Part shown: piece after piece, positions 15,977 through 24,639 of the stretch
Numbering within the stretch: the first letter of the stretch is position 1
Layout of the letters: each line of letters begins with the position of its first letter
Source: UBA6623 sp965226435
Lineage (GTDB): Bacteria > Acidobacteriota > Terriglobia > Bryobacterales > UBA6623
NCBI GenBank assembly: GCA_965226435.1
Contig: CBDDCY010000012.1
Coordinates: 744,001 to 808,000 of the forward strand
Direction of reading: 5' to 3'
Length of the DNA: 64,000 nt
Notes under the pieces: generated by a model
The model's database searches: none
Seen by the model: the letters and a program-made list of their open reading frames with translations, nothing else
What the model was told of the DNA's origin: nothing
Position numbers and translations under genes: made by a program

Positions 15977-18900
15977 ATGAATCGCGATGGAGCGTTTGTC
16001 GTTGCCGTTGGCGGAGCGGCCGTCTTGGTCGGTTTGCTGGGGGGGGCCTGCGGGTTCGGCGACCCGAGTACAAACGGCAAACTGACCGTCCCCGAGGGCT
16101 TTGAGGTAGAGATCGCCGCCGGGCCGCCCCTGGTCGAGCGTCCCATGATCATCGACATGGACGAGCAGGGGCGTCTGTACGTCGCTGAATCGTCGGGCTC
16201 GAACGATCCCGTGCAACAGCAACTGGCTGAAAAGCCGCACAGCATCTTGCGGCTCGAGGATGTCGACGGCGACGGGCTTTTCGATCGCCGAGTGGTCTTC
16301 GCCGATAAGATGATGTTCCCCGAGGGCGTGTTGTGGCACGACGGCTCGCTCTATGTTGCCGCGCCTCCGGTGATCTGGAAGCTCACCGACAGCAACGGCG
16401 ACGGGCGCGCCGACCGGCGGGAAGAGTGGTTCGACGCCAAGACGTTGACCAACTGCGCCAACGATCTGCACGGGCGGTATCTCGGCCCCGACGGTTGGAT
16501 CTATTGGACCAAGGGCGCCTTTGCCGAGCAGACTTACGAGCGTCCCGGACGCTCGCCGCTGATCACGCGGGCTGCTCACGTTTTCCGAAGGCGGCCCGAG
16601 GGCGGTCCGGTCGAGGCCGTGCTGACCGGCGGCATGGATAACCCGGTTGAAGTCGCCTTCACGTCCGAGGGCGAGCGATTGGTGACCTCGACTTTCCTTC
16701 AGCATCCGCAATTGGGGCGGCGCGACGGAATTTTGCACGCGGTCTATGGCGGCGTCTACGGGAAGGTCCACGGCGTCACCGACGACCATCCGATGACGGG
16801 GGGCTACTTGCCGGCGATGACCCATCTAGGCCCGGCGGCGCCGGTCGGGTTGGCGCGTTACCGCTCGGCGATTTTCGGGGACGACTATCGCAACAATTTC
16901 TTCGCGACGTTGTTCAATATGCACAAGGTCACTCGGCACGTTCTGAAGCCGCGTGGCGCGACGTTTGAAACCGAGGACTCGGATTTTCTGGTGTCCGACA
17001 GCTCCGACTTTCACCCAACTGATGTGATGGAAGACGCCGACGGGAGTTTGTTGGTCGTCGACACCGGAGCTTGGTATAAGCTGTGCTGCCCGACTTCGCA
17101 ACTGTCGAAGCCCGATTTGCCGGGCGCGATCTACCGCGTGCGGCGGCGCGGCGTCACGGCCGTTCGCGATCCGCGCGGCGGCGAGTTGGAATGGGAGACC
17201 GCGACGGCCTTGGAATTGACGACGCGGCTGGCGGACGAGCGTCCTTTTGTTCGCCGACGGTCGGTCGCGGTCTTGGCGAAGAAGGGCGAGACGGCGGTGC
17301 CGGCTTTGGCCGAGGTCTTGGCGTCAAGCGTTTCTGCTCGGGCGCGTCGCAACGCAATGTGGGCGTTGACGCGCATTCCGGGCGCGGCGGCGCGTGGGGC
17401 GGCGCGCGGAGCCTTGGCTGATTCCGACAAGAGCGTCCGACACGCGGCCGTGCATGGGGTCGGCATTTGGCGCGACGCGGAAGCCGTGGAAGCTCTTCTG
17501 GAGGACCTGAAGAGAGCCGACGACGCGTTGCGGCGAGTGATCGCCGAGGCACTTGGGCGCATCGGCGACCCCAAGGCCGTCCCGACATTGCTCGCAGCCG
17601 CGGGGAACGCGGAGGACGTCGTGTCGGCCCACTCGCTGACCTATGCCTTGATCGAAATCGGTGACTCGCGGGCGACTCGAGCGGGGCTGAAAAGCGGATC
17701 GCCCGGGACCCGGCGGGCGGCGTTGTTGGCGCTGGATCAGATGGAGCATCGCTCGCTCGATCCGGCGACGGTGATTCCGCTGCTCTCCTCGTCGGAACCA
17801 GCTGTTGCCGCGGCCGCCGAGTGGATCGCCGGGCGGCACCCCGAGTGGGGAGGCGCGCTGTCGGGTTTCTTTCGTCGTCGCTTGACGAGCTTCCGGACCG
17901 GCGAGGAAACCGCGCTCGAGCAGCAGCTCGGCCAATTCATGGGCGACCCCGCGATACAACGATTGGCGGGGAATGTCGTCGGCGGGTCGGGTCCGAAACG
18001 GGCTCGTTTGTCGGTTTTGCGGGTGATGGCGGCGGCGGTTCCCGACGAGACACCCGCGGGCTGGCCTGGGGCGATCGCGGCGGCGCTTGCTTCGGCGGAC
18101 CCCGAAATATCCGCGGCGGCGGTGACAACGGCGCGAAAGCTTCCCCGGGAAGAGTTGGGCGAAACGCTTACGCTCGCGCTTCAGCGGGTGGCACGTGACG
18201 TGCGGGCCGACGAGAAAGCGCGCGTCGAGGCCTTCGAGGCAACGACGGGAAGCTTTGGGCCGCTGTCTTCGGAGTTGTTCGACTTTCTGACGGCGCGAGT
18301 GATGCCGGACGCTCCGGTCGAGATCCGAGAGCCGGCGGCGCGCGCCCTGGCGGCGCTTCCGCTGAGCCGCGAGCAACTCGGGAAGCTGACCGGCGAGTTG
18401 AGGATGCTCGGCCCGATGGAGCTGCCGTTGGTTGTCGAGGCGTTCGCGGCGGGCGGGGATGAAGAGTTGGGAGAGCAATGGGTCGAGGCGCTGGCCGACG
18501 CCCGGGGCTTGGCGAATCTGCGGACGGATATCATCGAGCGGGTTGCCGCGGCTTACCCTCGATCGATTCAAGAGGCGGCGCGCGCTCTACGGGCTTCCGA
18601 CAGTAACGACCGCGACGCTCAGCGGCGGCGGCTGGAGCAATTGTTGACGGCACTTGAACCCGGAGACATCCGACGCGGACAGGCGGTTTTCAACAGCTCG
18701 GAGACGGCCTGTTCCTCCTGCCACACGATCGGCTATGAAGGCGGGCGGGTGGGACCGGATTTAACGAGGATCGGGGAGATTCGCGACGAGCGAGACCTTC
18801 TCGAGTCGCTTGTTTTCCCGAGCGCGAGCTTTGTGCGCAGCTACGAACCGCTGGTCGTCGTCGCCGCCGACGACACATACAACGGCGTGCCGCTCGAGAC

Positions 18901-19087
18901 GTCGGAAACCCATATGCTGCTTGCAACCGGCGCCGAGGAGCGGGTACGAATCGCTCGATCACGGATCGAGGAGGTGCGGCCGGGAACGGTGTCGGTGATG
19001 CCGTCGGGATTGGACGAACAGATGACCCAACGAGAGTTAGCCGATCTACTGGCGTTTCTGAAGGCGACGCGCTGGGGTCCGGGCTGA
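15977..19087 (+). CDS. PVC-type membrane-bound dehydrogenase-like protein with HEAT repeats and haem c domain
   Basis: The 1036-residue protein has an N-terminal export helix (AFVVAVGGAAVLVGLLGGACG, probable lipobox cysteine). The first 400 residues form a beta-propeller of the TIGR02604 dehydrogenase type (PEGFEVEIAAGPPLVERP, DVDGDGLFDRR, SDSSDFHPTDVM). Many HEAT-like alpha repeats follow, then a TIGR02603-type haem domain with a single CSSCH motif (GQAVFNSSETACSSCHTIGY). Such proteins are common in Planctomycetota and Solibacter-like acidobacteria and are thought to oxidise sugars or alcohols outside the cytoplasm. ATG 15977 is chosen over upstream in-frame codons because the export signal starts there. 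It appears monocistronic. Confidence 0.85.
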   Translation: MNRDGAFVVAVGGAAVLVGLLGGACGFGDPSTNGKLTVPEGFEVEIAAGPPLVERPMIIDMDEQGRLYVAESSGSNDPVQQQLAEKPHSILRLEDVDGDGLFDRRVVFADKMMFPEGVLWHDGSLYVAAPPVIWKLTDSNGDGRADRREEWFDAKTLTNCANDLHGRYLGPDGWIYWTKGAFAEQTYERPGRSPLITRAAHVFRRRPEGGPVEAVLTGGMDNPVEVAFTSEGERLVTSTFLQHPQLGRRDGILHAVYGGVYGKVHGVTDDHPMTGGYLPAMTHLGPAAPVGLARYRSAIFGDDYRNNFFATLFNMHKVTRHVLKPRGATFETEDSDFLVSDSSDFHPTDVMEDADGSLLVVDTGAWYKLCCPTSQLSKPDLPGAIYRVRRRGVTAVRDPRGGELEWETATALELTTRLADERPFVRRRSVAVLAKKGETAVPALAEVLASSVSARARRNAMWALTRIPGAAARGAARGALADSDKSVRHAAVHGVGIWRDAEAVEALLEDLKRADDALRRVIAEALGRIGDPKAVPTLLAAAGNAEDVVSAHSLTYALIEIGDSRATRAGLKSGSPGTRRAALLALDQMEHRSLDPATVIPLLSSSEPAVAAAAEWIAGRHPEWGGALSGFFRRRLTSFRTGEETALEQQLGQFMGDPAIQRLAGNVVGGSGPKRARLSVLRVMAAAVPDETPAGWPGAIAAALASADPEISAAAVTTARKLPREELGETLTLALQRVARDVRADEKARVEAFEATTGSFGPLSSELFDFLTARVMPDAPVEIREPAARALAALPLSREQLGKLTGELRMLGPMELPLVVEAFAAGGDEELGEQWVEALADARGLANLRTDIIERVAAAYPRSIQEAARALRASDSNDRDAQRRRLEQLLTALEPGDIRRGQAVFNSSETACSSCHTIGYEGGRVGPDLTRIGEIRDERDLLESLVFPSASFVRSYEPLVVVAADDTYNGVPLETSETHMLLATGAEERVRIARSRIEEVRPGTVSVMPSGLDEQMTQRELADLLAFLKATRWGPG

Positions 19088-19175
19088 TTACAGGCGGCCT
19101 TCGCGCCGAGCCTCGCGGCCGGGATGAGCCGGGTCGCGGACGCAATCCAACAGGCAGAGCCGGCGCCTAGAGCGC

Positions 19176-20408
19176 TTACCGGATCAGATGCTTCGCGCTC
19201 GGGTTGCTGGGACCGAAGTGCTTCAGCATCACCAAGTTTTCCTTGTCGCTCTTGTTCTCGATCACGATTCCGGCCTTCGCCGCCGACGCGGTGACGAAAC
19301 ACTCGTCCTTGGTCAGGTCCCCGTAGCGAATCAGCGAGGGCGTTTCGAGTTCCAGCTTGCCCATCGAGCCCCAGCCCTGGGTCACGATCAGTCCGTGGGC
19401 CGCGGCATCGGTGATCGTCACCGAGCGCTTCGGCAAGACCGTCAACTCCTTGGCCGAGTAGTAGTCGGTTCCGTAGGTAATCCAATTTTCCCGGTAACCT
19501 TGCTCGTTCATCGTTCCCACGTCGCCGACCGGCGTTGGCTCGCGGTAATTGGTGTTCATGAATTCGGGGTCGACGTTCTTGTCCCAATCGAGCATCCCGA
19601 TGATGTAGTCGAGGTCTTGGTGATTTTCGGGCGGAACGTCCTTGACGAGCAGATCCCACGGCACCGGACGCCCCTCGACCATCGACTGAAACATGCCGAA
19701 AACGTCGGAGTTCACTTGCGGCTCATAGGTCACCAACGAACCGGGCGCGTGCAGCACGCCGGCCGGCACATGCCACCCCGTTCCCGGCTTGAGCTTATAA
19801 GCTTTGGAGTGATACAGAATGCCGTTGTCGCCTTGGTTCCAGCGTTCGAGGCAGGCACGAACGTCGTCAGGCGTGGTTCCGGGCTCGAGCCCCATGAAGG
19901 TATAGGGGAAATTGTTGCCCTTGAAGTTGTACTGCGGCGGGAAATAGTAGGCCTCGGGCTTACCCTTGGCACCGACGCGTTCGGCGTGCTCATCCATCTG
20001 ATGCATATGGTGCGGGATCGGACCCAAGTTGTCGAAGAACTTACAGAGCACGTTCCAGCCGCCGTACTCGGCCATCACGTCGGAGCCAAGAAACTCGTCG
20101 CCGATAGTCTCGACGGCTTCCTTGAGCAGAACCTTTTTCGGTTCGGCCCCGTTGCCGTTCTCGATCACGATGTAGGCGAGGCCCTCGTCGTCGGGCGTCC
20201 CCGGACCGTTGTCGGCGTTCGTCGTCGAGGAAAACCAGCGTTCGTCGATGCCGCCGCGGTGGCCGCCCAGTGCGTAGATGTCGTCGGGGTGCAGTTTCAG
20301 CCGCCCGCCCGGCATCAAAAACGAGCGCGGCACCCAGCAAGGGGCCAAGCGGACAATCCCGTCGCCGGCGCTCAAAACGTTTCGTAGATGTGTAGTATTC
20401 TCGGACAT
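19176..20408 (-). CDS. Cupin protein resembling class I mannose-6-phosphate isomerase
   Basis: The 410-residue protein contains a cupin metal site in GPIPHHMHQMDEHAE, and a second cupin-like element GTGWHVPAGVLHAPGSL, with aromatic-rich sequence between them. The arrangement is that of zinc-dependent phosphomannose-isomerase-like cupins, though the overall match is distant and the reaction is uncertain. Start ATG 20408 is preferred; an alternative ATG at 20438 lacks a ribosome-binding site. It ends the minus-strand cupin series 20779-22118 and is separated from it by 370 bases, so it may have its own promoter. Confidence 0.7.
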   Translation of the reverse strand: MSENTTHLRNVLSAGDGIVRLAPCWVPRSFLMPGGRLKLHPDDIYALGGHRGGIDERWFSSTTNADNGPGTPDDEGLAYIVIENGNGAEPKKVLLKEAVETIGDEFLGSDVMAEYGGWNVLCKFFDNLGPIPHHMHQMDEHAERVGAKGKPEAYYFPPQYNFKGNNFPYTFMGLEPGTTPDDVRACLERWNQGDNGILYHSKAYKLKPGTGWHVPAGVLHAPGSLVTYEPQVNSDVFGMFQSMVEGRPVPWDLLVKDVPPENHQDLDYIIGMLDWDKNVDPEFMNTNYREPTPVGDVGTMNEQGYRENWITYGTDYYSAKELTVLPKRSVTITDAAAHGLIVTQGWGSMGKLELETPSLIRYGDLTKDECFVTASAAKAGIVIENKSDKENLVMLKHFGPSNPSAKHLIR

Positions 20409-20778
20409 AGCCTCACCATGATAATCGATCGGGGCCATGTACTTGGGCGACGGCAGCTTGGCGGGGTGGTCGGTTTTCCCTCGTTGGCGCGGCCCCGCGG
20501 GCCTGAGTGTCGGGGTGAAAGCCGCGGGGCTCAAACAGCCCCCTGAGGTCTCGCCGGTCCCGTCACCGTGCCGGGCAAACGCGCGCTATAGGCTCGCATT
20601 TCCTTGTGACTTGCTCCAACTTGGGTTAGCTCTACCTTGGCTTCGCTTCGCGGATTCTGGGAGACCCGGCTCGCGGGCTTGTCGGAGGGCAGGCCTGGAG
20701 ACCTGCCCCACTGGGGAGCCGGAGCGCATCCGCAAGCCGGGCCGGTATGAGTCGAGTGATCTTGATGCGTTGTCCAGC
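20409..20778. other. Intergenic stretch without a gene
   Basis: This 370-base region between two minus-strand cupin genes holds a GC-rich imperfect hairpin near 20490-20530 (ccccgcgggcct...gccgcggggc) and copy B of the dispersed repeat core at 20688-20722. No open frame here has recognisable protein features. Confidence 0.6.
20688..20722 (+). repeat. Dispersed repeat core, copy B
   Basis: ggcaggcctggagacctgcc (20688-20707) followed by ccactggggagccgg. The same 20-mer occurs on the minus strand at 26004-26023, and a close version followed by ccactgggaaccgg is at 1061-1094. The arms ggcagg/cctgcc can pair. Confidence 0.75.
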
Positions 20779-21168
20779 CTAACGCTGTTCGTCGGTAGTC
20801 GCAAAATCGGCGGGCAGGGTGATCTCGACTACTTCCCAGTCGTCGGAGTATTCCAACAACTCATGCTTGACGCCGGGGGCTTGGTACCAGGCATCGCCCG
20901 CCTCCACGCGAATCTCGCCGATGTCCTCCAGATAGACCCGTGCCCAACCCTTGACTTGGTAGACCATCTGGAAACTTAGGCTGTGGGAGTGGTAGCCCAT
21001 CGGCCCTTCGCAAGGCTGCTCGGCACGAATCACATGCGCCAGCACTTTGCCCTCGGTGGCGTCCTTGACGCCCAGGTCGCGGTAGGCGAAGTAAGACCGC
21101 AGTCCTTCTCTCGACCAATGGGCATCCGTCGCGCGCGCCACGAACGATTTCGCCCTGTTTTCACCCAT
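20779..21168 (-). CDS. Single-domain cupin protein
   Basis: The 129-residue protein is a small beta-barrel cupin. The metal-binding motif is GPMGYHSHSLSFQMVYQVKG and the second motif reads EAGDAWYQAPGVKHELLEYSD. The ATG at 21168 has GGGAG 10 bases upstream; a GTG at 21177 would instead overlap the upstream stop by 4 bases (GTGA). Either way it is coupled to the bicupin gene 21174-22118. Function is unknown; small cupins of this type are often dioxygenases, isomerases or ligand sensors. Confidence 0.75.
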   Translation of the reverse strand: MGENRAKSFVARATDAHWSREGLRSYFAYRDLGVKDATEGKVLAHVIRAEQPCEGPMGYHSHSLSFQMVYQVKGWARVYLEDIGEIRVEAGDAWYQAPGVKHELLEYSDDWEVVEITLPADFATTDEQR

Positions 21169-21173
21169 GCTGC

Positions 21174-22118
21174 TCACTCTCCCGACGTACAGTGCGTCTC
21201 ATCCACGAAACGAAAGCCTACTGTTCGAGCGTGATAATACAATCCCGAATCCTGGGCAATGAGGCATTTCATCAGTTTGTCGCCGCAATTATGGTGCGAA
21301 TGCGCCACCGTCGGGGGAGTAACCATCACCGCGTTCGGCTGCCAATCCACGCGCTCGCCGCCGACCAGAGAATAACAATCCTCCCCTTGAATACAGAGCG
21401 TCAAGGCGACCGCATTGTGCACATGAGGTCGCTGCGATGCGCCGCCGGCAAGCGTGTTGACCGCCAGGGCAACGGAGGGCAGACAAGTCCCCCGGCGGCG
21501 CGTCGACCGGCTCATCAACTGCACGGCCATTCCCGCCGCCTCTTCTCCGACGTCGCGTCGATAGAGGTTGGCCAACTTTTCGTCAATTTGCTCTCCGAGA
21601 TGATGCACGGCTTCCACGGCCGCGGCGCCATCCGCCGGCGGTCGCGCCTGCGTGAAAGCGTATAGCGGCTCATCGGTATATTGCAGCAACACGGCATCGC
21701 GCTCGTTGGCATGATGAACGCTCTTTGCGCCGCCCGGAAAACAAAAAACGTCGCCCGCTCGCCAGGCGATTAGGTCGTTACGATTACGGCTTTCGCCGCT
21801 GCCCCGGATGACGTAGTGAATCTCACCGCCGGCGATTAACTCCGTTGACACGTTTTCGCCCGAACGAATTCGCAAGTAGCGGGCCAACAAGAAGGGCGTT
21901 GTCGCCGGATAATCAAAACCGAGGCGGTCGCCAAGGTCAAGATCAATCGGGCCGCTCGGGGTGGATTCAGAAAACGCCTTGTCGCGTTCGTCCAAAAATA
22001 AGTGCGCTGGCACGGGCGGCCGCTTTGTCTCGAAAATGTTTTCGGGAACTTCGTAAACCGCGCGGCGGCTCGATGCGGTTTCCGCGCGTTTTTGCGTGCC
22101 CATGGCGGCATGCGACAT
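21174..22118 (-). CDS. Bicupin protein related to gentisate 1,2-dioxygenase
   Basis: The 314-residue protein has two cupin domains. The first covers about 70-160 (GGEIHYVIRGSGESR, AWRAGDVFCFPGG). The second, about 215-305, contains QRPHVHNAVALTLCIQGEDC, the downstream motif VMVTPPTVAHSHHNCGDKLM and QDSGLYYHARTVGF. Two-domain cupins with this C-terminal block belong to the gentisate/1-hydroxy-2-naphthoate dioxygenase family, Fe(II) enzymes that cleave aromatic rings. No other aromatic-degradation genes are present, so the substrate is open. It begins 82 bases downstream of the PPC-repeat gene and may be the tail of the long minus-strand operon. Confidence 0.75.
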   Translation of the reverse strand: MSHAAMGTQKRAETASSRRAVYEVPENIFETKRPPVPAHLFLDERDKAFSESTPSGPIDLDLGDRLGFDYPATTPFLLARYLRIRSGENVSTELIAGGEIHYVIRGSGESRNRNDLIAWRAGDVFCFPGGAKSVHHANERDAVLLQYTDEPLYAFTQARPPADGAAAVEAVHHLGEQIDEKLANLYRRDVGEEAAGMAVQLMSRSTRRRGTCLPSVALAVNTLAGGASQRPHVHNAVALTLCIQGEDCYSLVGGERVDWQPNAVMVTPPTVAHSHHNCGDKLMKCLIAQDSGLYYHARTVGFRFVDETHCTSGE

Positions 22119-22200
22119 AATGATTCTCTCGCCTTGCCCAAGTCGCGGCCACGCTCCCGCCGCCTCCGGGCAGGTCTCGAGAAATTAGATGCAGCCTCGG

Positions 22201-24639
22201 CTATTCGCCGCCCGCGCCGCCGCTCGACTTCTCGATGATCTTCAATACGATCGGTTCGGCCGTAAAGGCGCTTGGCTGCGATGAACGGGTCTCGACGATT
22301 CCCGAAACGTAGATCAACTGCTCGAGCGGTTTCGCGCCCGGCAAGGCCCGAATCGAGAACGTCCGCGAGTCCTTCTCTTCGGTGATGAGAATACTGTTGA
22401 GCCCTACCTCGGGCGTATCGGTGTGCGGCGGCAGATTGAGAACTTCGACGGGAACGCGCCCGCCGAAACCGTTCTTGCGTGTCACCGAAACGGTGATCTT
22501 GGCGTCTTGGCCGGGTTCGAGCACGACTTCGCGCGTGTCGGTCGTGATGAGAATGTCGGCCGGCGCGACGACCGAAACGAACTGCAACGTATCGGCCGGG
22601 TTGGCGCGCTTGGAAACCGCCTTACCGCCGATCTCGGCCGTGCCGCGAATCTTCAACGGAAAGGCTTTCCCGACCGTCGCTTCGGCGTCCGCGTGGAGCA
22701 TCAACGTCGCGACCATTTGCCCCGAAGGAATCACGGTATCGTCGGCGTGAATCCCCGCCGGCATGTCTTCGACTGAAACGTGAATATCGCCGTCAAACCC
22801 ATCCTCGCGGAAAGCCGTTACGCGCAAGGGAACGCGCTCGCCTTGGGGGATGTTCGGCGTGCGAGGGTCTGCCGAGAGGCGGAAGTCCTCTCGCGGCGGA
22901 CGCAACGCCAATCGGTAGGCGAAGTCTTCTCCGCCGCGACCGTGGGTGTCGCGAATGCGCACCAGGTATTCGCCGTCCGCCGGCGCTTTGAACTCCAAGA
23001 AAGAATCCCTGCCATGCGGCACGCGGCCGTCGTCGTTGTGATGATAGAGCCGCACGAGCGGTAAACCGTTGGGAGGAAATTGCTTCCCCGGCGGATGGAC
23101 CTGGACCTTGTACATCGGCGCGCCCTTGGCGTGCGCTTGCGGGCTGGTTCCAAAGGAGGACTGACGCTGCGCGCCCCTGGTCCGGCGACCCGGGATGATG
23201 GGCGGGAACGATTCGAACGCGACGCCTTCGTCGGGTTGGCGCGGCATACGCGTGACCAGCATCAACTCACTGCCGAGCATCAGGTAATCGCCGGCGTCGA
23301 AATCTTTCGAAATCTGGAAGCGGATCTCGGCTTGTTCCGAGGTATGGTCGAACAGATCGGTATACGTAACGGCCACGGCGCGCACCGTCGCCGCCTCGAT
23401 CGGCTTTCCGTCCGCTGTCAGCACGTCGATCACCGAATCAAGCTTCGACCCGACCTGTGCGGCGGTGACGTCGACCAGAACCGACTGGTCTTTCTTAGCC
23501 GCGAAACGGAAGTAGTGCGACCCCGAAGCCAGCCGTCCGTTGATGGTGACCGGAAACGATACTTGTTGGGCCTTCTCCGCGGCGGTGTTGTCGCCTGATG
23601 CTTCCGCTTCCGGGTGGTCGCCCAACGCCAGCTTGACGGTGTTCAACGCGCGGCCCTTTTCCGTGTCGGGGCGAATGACGGCCCGATCGTCGCCCATCCA
23701 AGAGGGCTCGCCAGCGACCTCGACTTTGCCGTCGCCCAAGTTAAACCCCTTGAGCGCTATCGTCGCCGTCTCGCCGCGCCTCACGCCGAGAGGATAGGCC
23801 GACTCGACCAGTGCGTAGTCGCCGACTTTCAAGCGATAAAAGTGATCTTTGCCGCCGCTCTTGGTGTAGTCGCTTACGCGGACAAGGTACGTCCCGGCCT
23901 TGTCGAAACGGTGGGCGAAAGCCCGGCCCGCGCGCTTTTGGGACTTGGCCCCGAGCCGCACGGGGGTGTGATCGGCATCCAACAGATCGATGATCGGCTT
24001 GATCTTCGACCCGACCTTCATGCCGCCTTCCTCGAAGACGAGTTGTTGGCCGGCGTCGACCGTGATGGCGAAATAATCTTCATCGCCGGGCTCGGAAATC
24101 ACGCCCGCCAGAATTGCCGGCAACGAAGCTTTGCGAGGAGCGTCGGCCGTACTGTCGGTCTCGTGCCCCGGCTCGCCTTCGGAATCAACGTGATACGCGA
24201 GCTCGATCAGAATCTTGGCCGCGGGGCTGGTGCCGAATTCCGTCGCCAAACGAAAACGCACCGGCGTGACATCGGCCTTCTCATCGACCGTCACTTCAAT
24301 CCGAACCTGATAACGCGGCGGCTGCGGCCCCAAATCGATAGTCGAAATCAATCCCGCCGCGCCCAGCCTGGGTGGTTCGGCGACATAGGGCATATCCTTG
24401 ACCTCGAGCACGCGGCCGCTCACGGTCGGCTCACTGAAATACACGGCCGAGGCGCCGCGCAGGTTGTAGCCTTCCACGGTCAGCACCGCCGTCGCGCCTT
24501 GGGAGACGCCGCGCGGCGTGAGCGACTCGATCGTCGGGGGTGTCGTGCGGCTGCCGGTCGGATGCTCGGTCACCGGTTCGGCCAAGGCAAAGCCGGCGCT
24601 GAAAAACAGGATCGAAGCGGTCGTAAAAAGTCGATTCAT
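22201..24639 (-). CDS. Secreted protein with TIG/IPT and PPC-type beta domains
   Basis: The 812-residue protein has a signal peptide (LFTTASILFFSAGFALAEP). An IPT/TIG-like segment follows (IESLTPRGVSQGATAVLTVEGYNLRG), then several bacterial pre-peptidase C-terminal (PPC) beta-sandwich domains recognisable by ..GDEDYFAITVDAGQQLVF, KAGTYLVRVSDYTKSGG and ADGEYLVRIRDTHGRGGEDF. No catalytic domain is visible, so it is probably a structural or carbohydrate-binding partner. Its ATG overlaps the stop of the cytochrome-WD40 gene by 4 bases, placing it firmly in the DUF1501/DUF1549/cytochrome operon. Confidence 0.8.
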   Translation of the reverse strand: MNRLFTTASILFFSAGFALAEPVTEHPTGSRTTPPTIESLTPRGVSQGATAVLTVEGYNLRGASAVYFSEPTVSGRVLEVKDMPYVAEPPRLGAAGLISTIDLGPQPPRYQVRIEVTVDEKADVTPVRFRLATEFGTSPAAKILIELAYHVDSEGEPGHETDSTADAPRKASLPAILAGVISEPGDEDYFAITVDAGQQLVFEEGGMKVGSKIKPIIDLLDADHTPVRLGAKSQKRAGRAFAHRFDKAGTYLVRVSDYTKSGGKDHFYRLKVGDYALVESAYPLGVRRGETATIALKGFNLGDGKVEVAGEPSWMGDDRAVIRPDTEKGRALNTVKLALGDHPEAEASGDNTAAEKAQQVSFPVTINGRLASGSHYFRFAAKKDQSVLVDVTAAQVGSKLDSVIDVLTADGKPIEAATVRAVAVTYTDLFDHTSEQAEIRFQISKDFDAGDYLMLGSELMLVTRMPRQPDEGVAFESFPPIIPGRRTRGAQRQSSFGTSPQAHAKGAPMYKVQVHPPGKQFPPNGLPLVRLYHHNDDGRVPHGRDSFLEFKAPADGEYLVRIRDTHGRGGEDFAYRLALRPPREDFRLSADPRTPNIPQGERVPLRVTAFREDGFDGDIHVSVEDMPAGIHADDTVIPSGQMVATLMLHADAEATVGKAFPLKIRGTAEIGGKAVSKRANPADTLQFVSVVAPADILITTDTREVVLEPGQDAKITVSVTRKNGFGGRVPVEVLNLPPHTDTPEVGLNSILITEEKDSRTFSIRALPGAKPLEQLIYVSGIVETRSSQPSAFTAEPIVLKIIEKSSGGAGGE

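Noticed and set aside
17324..18571. 415-codon minus-strand open frame
   Set aside because: Shadow of the HEAT region of the haem dehydrogenase-like gene; no motif and biased Arg-rich composition.
19188..20387. Long plus-strand open frame (399 codons)
   Set aside because: Complement of the cupin gene 19176-20408, whose HHMH and GTGWHVPAGVLH motifs are convincing; high-GC genomes commonly leave long antisense frames.
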